Positions 45,973 to 48,672 of a stretch of 48,672 nt of DNA are shown piece after piece. The stretch's first letter is position 1; every line of letters starts with the position of its first letter. The position numbers and the translations under genes are program-made. The DNA comes from Clostridia bacterium (GTDB taxonomy: Bacteria; Bacillota; Clostridia; Oscillospirales; Acutalibacteraceae): positions 1-48,672 of the forward strand of contig JAFQOJ010000024.1 in NCBI GenBank assembly GCA_017403265.1, in the 5' to 3' direction. The notes below the pieces were generated by a model. The model did no database searches and had not been told where the DNA came from. It saw only the letters and a program-made list of their open reading frames with translations.

Positions 45973-46530
45973 ATGCCTATAGAAAAAGAAATTATTACTA
46001 CAGAAAACATAATAATAGACTGCAAAAAACAATTTTGGAAAGTTGCCCGCAATTCGTTTATTATTGCACCCATAACATTATTATTATCAGTTTGGTTGAT
46101 TTCTAATTTAATTACTACCGATAAACTTGAGCACAAAATAATAATATGGATTGTATTACCCATTTCGTTGTTACTTTCTTACATATTTATAGGTGTTTTT
46201 ATTTCCGGGTTAAAAAAATACCTAGTTGTCGTTCAAAAAAAGTTTGTAATAAAGAAAGATAAATTAGTTCATAAAATAGATGAGGTAAAATCACCTCCTG
46301 GTAAAACAATGAATAAAAACACAAGACCCTGTTCTTTAGAATTCAGTAAATATGGTAAATTCAATATTTTTGACGGCACAAATTATCATTCCTCGAAAAA
46401 ATTCAAAATGTGGTACGATGAGCTTTTTCGTTCGTCAAAAATAGATGATGAATTTTATTTGGTAATGGACGATAGAAAAAATATCCTTATTGTTTACAAC
46501 ACAAAATTCTTTGAACTACAAAAACAATAG
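45973..46530 (+). CDS. Unrecognised membrane protein with C-terminal soluble domain
   Basis: 185 residues from the ATG at 45973 (GAGGAG upstream, overlapping the end of the LRR remnant). Two membrane helices at about 25-45 and 58-80 are followed by a basic linker. A soluble domain of about 90 residues ends in an alternating strand pattern (DEFYLVMDDRKNILIVYNTKFFEL). This resembles the tail of YcxB-like membrane proteins, but I cannot assign the family with confidence. It ends in a perfect bidirectional terminator. Confidence 0.65.
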   Translation: MPIEKEIITTENIIIDCKKQFWKVARNSFIIAPITLLLSVWLISNLITTDKLEHKIIIWIVLPISLLLSYIFIGVFISGLKKYLVVVQKKFVIKKDKLVHKIDEVKSPPGKTMNKNTRPCSLEFSKYGKFNIFDGTNYHSSKKFKMWYDELFRSSKIDDEFYLVMDDRKNILIVYNTKFFELQKQ

Positions 46531-46531
46531 T

Positions 46532-46573
46532 AAAACGCTGTTTCACTACTAAAGTGAAACAGCGTTTTACTTA
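46532..46573. terminator. Bidirectional terminator
   Basis: GTAAAACGCTGTTTCACT-ACTAA-AGTGAAACAGCGTTTTAC, an 18-bp perfect stem between convergent genes. Confidence 0.92.
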
Positions 46574-47122
46574 TTCTCTCAATTCCAAAGCTTCTCGAAT
46601 TCTTTCAAGTTCGCACGTTTCTCCATTTAAAAATTCTATATTTATGTCATAATTCAAATTATCAATATAATAATCGAAAATTTGAGGATAACAATTTGGA
46701 GTCGAATTTGTCTCAGACAAAAATTCCATCAAGTTCATATAATTTGCAACAAGTATATTTGCCCAACTTAACGGTGTGCCAGCGAGTTCTTCTGGAGAAT
46801 AAGCGTCTACTGTACTAGAAACTATTCCATCTGAAAGTGTACCAAAAATGAAACTAAAAACCTTCAGAACATTATCAAATGTTTTGTGAGTATCAAGCCA
46901 AGACGATATTGAATTGAATTGCGGAACTACTGATAAAACTATGTCAACAACAGCTATAAGTTCTTCTAAAGCTTGTAAAAATGCGTAATCATCCCAAATC
47001 CTATGTCCACCAAATAGTATTTCGGATTCAGACAATACGTCATCTATTTCTATATATCCGCTAACTTCTCCCCATTCGCCATTAAGATTGCGGCCAAAGT
47101 ATTTGGGTTCTCTATTGAACAA
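46571..47122 (-). CDS. Unrecognised protein, start doubtful, possibly 5'-truncated
   Basis: 183 residues if a TTG at 47122 is used. No ATG or GTG start with a ribosome site is present. The frame stays open upstream to 47209 (YNRYADTKETTLQKV...), right up to a terminator hairpin, so this may be the surviving end of a longer gene. The protein is acidic, with an all-alpha-looking core (ALEELIAVVDIVLSVVP, NILVANYMNLMEFLSE). No family recognised. An immunity-type protein or a toxin C-terminus is conceivable from its accessory setting, but nothing in the sequence proves it. Confidence 0.5.
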   Translation of the reverse strand: MFNREPKYFGRNLNGEWGEVSGYIEIDDVLSESEILFGGHRIWDDYAFLQALEELIAVVDIVLSVVPQFNSISSWLDTHKTFDNVLKVFSFIFGTLSDGIVSSTVDAYSPEELAGTPLSWANILVANYMNLMEFLSETNSTPNCYPQIFDYYIDNLNYDINIEFLNGETCELERIREALELRE

Positions 47123-47198
47123 AAGTCTAAATTTATCATCCTTGTATAGAACCTTCTGTAAAGTCGTTTCTTTAGTATCAGCATATCTATTATATAAA

Positions 47199-47235
47199 TA
47201 AAAAAGCCCCTAACTTGAATTAACGAATTAGGAGC
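47199..47235 (-). terminator. Minus-strand terminator between uvrB fragment and the 46571 ORF
   Basis: GCTCCTAA with TTAGGGGC (one T-G pair) and then TTTTTTATTT on the minus strand. It would stop transcripts entering from the truncated uvrB. Confidence 0.7.
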
Positions 47236-47260
47236 AACAGTTTAAATTTATTCATTTTTT

Positions 47261-47289
47261 CATTACACGAATTTAGGTCACAAATTTAT
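47261..47289 (+). repeat. 29-bp direct repeat, right copy
   Basis: Same orientation as 43775-43803, one mismatch (A for T at the fifteenth base). It lies about 85 bases from the broken end of the uvrB fragment. Confidence 0.85.
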
Positions 47290-47324
47290 TTGGTTTGTAT
47301 AGTGTTATTGCGTGTTATGTTGTG

Positions 47325-47651
47325 TTAAAAAACTCCTAAAAACGGCATTTTATCACGGGTTTTGGTGCGATTTATGTAATAGGAAACAAAATATTCCACC
47401 GCATTTTCGGGGAAGAATTCGCGGAACTCACTACAAAGTTGTGCGGCAAGAGTTTTGTTGTGAGCAAGAACAAGGGTTGGACGGTTTACTTTTTCGATAA
47501 TATTCGCCATAGTAAAGGTTTTACCCGAACCTGTAACACCCAGCAAAACCTGCTCTTTTAAGCCATTTTTGATGCCTTCGGCCAGTTTTTCTATCGCTTG
47601 AGGTTGGTCTCCGGTTGGTTTGTAATCTGAATGTAAAATAAACTTATCCAT
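47325..47651 (-). pseudogene. uvrB: Truncated uvrB (N-terminal ~93 residues plus foreign tail)
   Basis: It starts [20 protein letters not shown] with a GGTGGTGAG-like ribosome site and matches UvrB through the P-loop to FVSYY. It then leaves the family and ends after 16 unrelated residues ([16 protein letters not shown]). All helicase motifs beyond the P-loop are lost. 47376-47495 is identical to 43398-43517 of the intact gene (120 of 120 bases). Toward the 5' end the two differ at many bases and several residues ([17 protein letters not shown] versus [17 protein letters not shown]). So it is a mosaic with an uneven level of divergence, not a simple recent copy. Confidence 0.9.
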
Positions 47652-47775
47652 CACTCTCACCACCTAGAATATTATTTACACGCTATAACTTTTATATTAT
47701 AACACAAAATCCCTTAACTGTAAACCGCAATAAATGTTAAAAATGTTGAAATGATAATTTTTTAACAGATTTTTC

Positions 47776-47803
47776 TTGCATTTTTTAAATTTTGTGGTAT
47801 AAT
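47776..47803 (+). promoter_or_regulatory. Promoter of hppA
   Basis: TTGCAT (47776-47781), a 16-base spacer and TATAAT (47798-47803). The untranslated leader is about 60 bases. Confidence 0.75.
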
Positions 47804-47869
47804 AATCGTTACCCTATTTAATAGGCAAATATACATATTTTCACAAACAATGCTAAAGAAGGAGTAGTT

Positions 47870-48672
47870 ATGGAAAAAATTATTGTATCTTTGACATTTG
47901 CAGGTTCAATACTGGCCCTTTTGTTTGCGCTTTTAATGTCACGCAAAGTTTTAAAGTTTTCAGAAGGCACAGACCTTATGAAAAAAATATCTTTGTCAAT
48001 TAGAAAAGGTGCCAATGCTTATTTAAAACGCCAGTATAAAATTGTTTTAATTTTCTTTATTGTGATGTTTTTAATTTTAGCAGTTATGGCGGCATTTAAC
48101 CTTTTAACCCCCTATGTTCCCTTTGCGTTTATAACGGGTGGTTTTTTCTCAGCACTTTCAGGCTTTATAGGCATGAAAATTGCAACCCTTGCTAACGCAA
48201 GAACCGCTAATGCTTGCCGTGAAGGTCTTAACAGAGGTCTTCGCATTGCCTTTTCAGCAGGTAGCGTTATGGGCTTTACGGTTGTAGGTCTTGGTCTTTT
48301 AGACATTTCGGTTTGGTTTTTCCTTTTAAAATTTGTTTTTAAATTGAGTGCCGAATCCATTACAAGCGCAATGCTTACCTTTGGTATGGGTGCTTCTTCA
48401 ATGGCTTTATTTGCTCGTGTTGGTGGCGGTATCTTTACAAAGGCTGCCGACGTGGGTGCCGACCTTGTAGGTAAGGTTGAAGCAGGTATCCCCGAAGATG
48501 ACCCACGTAATCCTGCTGTTATTGCCGATAATGTTGGTGATAATGTTGGTGACGTTGCAGGTATGGGCGCCGACCTATATGAATCATATGTAGGCTCCGT
48601 TATTTCAGCCTGTGCTTTAGGTGTTGCGGCATTCCACACTATTGAAGCAATGGCACTACCTATGCTTTTAGC
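47870..48672 (+). CDS. hppA: Membrane-bound, ion-pumping inorganic pyrophosphatase, cut by window edge
   Basis: The first 267 residues of an H+/Na+-translocating pyrophosphatase, which couples PPi hydrolysis to ion export. N-terminal membrane helices occupy about 5-25, 55-78 and 80-103. The catalytic loop is complete: GGGIFTKAADVGADLVGKVE and DDPRNPAVIADNVGDNVGD, then GMGADLYESYVGS. The aspartates bind Mg-PPi. The residue that separates K+-dependent from independent types lies beyond the window, so ion type is open. AGGAG precedes the ATG. Confidence 0.96.
   Translation, partial: MEKIIVSLTFAGSILALLFALLMSRKVLKFSEGTDLMKKISLSIRKGANAYLKRQYKIVLIFFIVMFLILAVMAAFNLLTPYVPFAFITGGFFSALSGFIGMKIATLANARTANACREGLNRGLRIAFSAGSVMGFTVVGLGLLDISVWFFLLKFVFKLSAESITSAMLTFGMGASSMALFARVGGGIFTKAADVGADLVGKVEAGIPEDDPRNPAVIADNVGDNVGDVAGMGADLYESYVGSVISACALGVAAFHTIEAMALPMLL

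Overview
The window reads as a stretch of low-GC Firmicutes chromosome. It probably comes from an uncultured gut-type Clostridia in the Oscillospirales/Ruminococcaceae neighbourhood. The grounds are AT-rich codon use, strong AGGAGG-type ribosome binding sites, sigma-A type promoters, S-box and T-box leaders, IreB, YqeG, YqeK, RsfS, a TIGR01440 protein, BspA-type leucine-rich repeat surface proteins and a membrane pyrophosphatase. Genus level is inference. No plasmid or phage structural genes, CRISPR array, transposase or integrase were seen.

Layout. 1-3.7 kb (minus): rpsU, a terminator, then yqeG, an endonuclease IV family gene and a P-type ATPase that runs off the left edge. Four of that ATPase's diagnostic motifs are altered. 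3.8-22.4 kb (minus): secG with its own promoter, preceded by one very compact run of 16 genes read from 22.4 down to 4.1 kb: trmH-like, dprA, topA, trmFO, plsX, rnc, radical SAM, smc, PHP, ftsY, rdgB, yhbY, nadD, yqeK, rsfS, leuS. Gaps are a few bases or 4-base overlaps. 22.5-25.2 kb (minus): infC-rpmI-rplT behind an attenuator-type leader, with a putative AUC start for infC, and metK behind a SAM-I riboswitch.

25.2-31.3 kb: an orphan membrane protein, an ABC exporter, a divergent small membrane protein, a repeat-rich intergenic zone next to tRNA-Gln and tRNA-His, then an aminotransferase/Lrp pair and a TIGR01440 protein. 31.3-38.9 kb (plus): Phe T-box leader, pheS, pheT, ireB, and two tandem BspA-like leucine-rich repeat proteins with C-terminal membrane anchors. 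38.9-43.7 kb (minus): uvrA and uvrB, the nucleotide excision repair pair.

43.7-47.7 kb is the only clearly accessory region. It has an orphan lipoprotein, two orphan membrane proteins, remnants of a leucine-rich repeat gene and of another gene, and an ORF without a good start. It is bracketed by a 29-bp direct repeat and by a truncated second copy of the uvrB 5' end that shares a perfect 120-bp block with the intact gene. The window ends in hppA, a membrane pyrophosphatase cut by the right edge.

Most genes are housekeeping. The best candidates for something new are the motif-altered P-type ATPase, the uvrB-bracketed island, and the tRNA-end-derived and TGAAAT-modular repeats beside tRNA-Gln.
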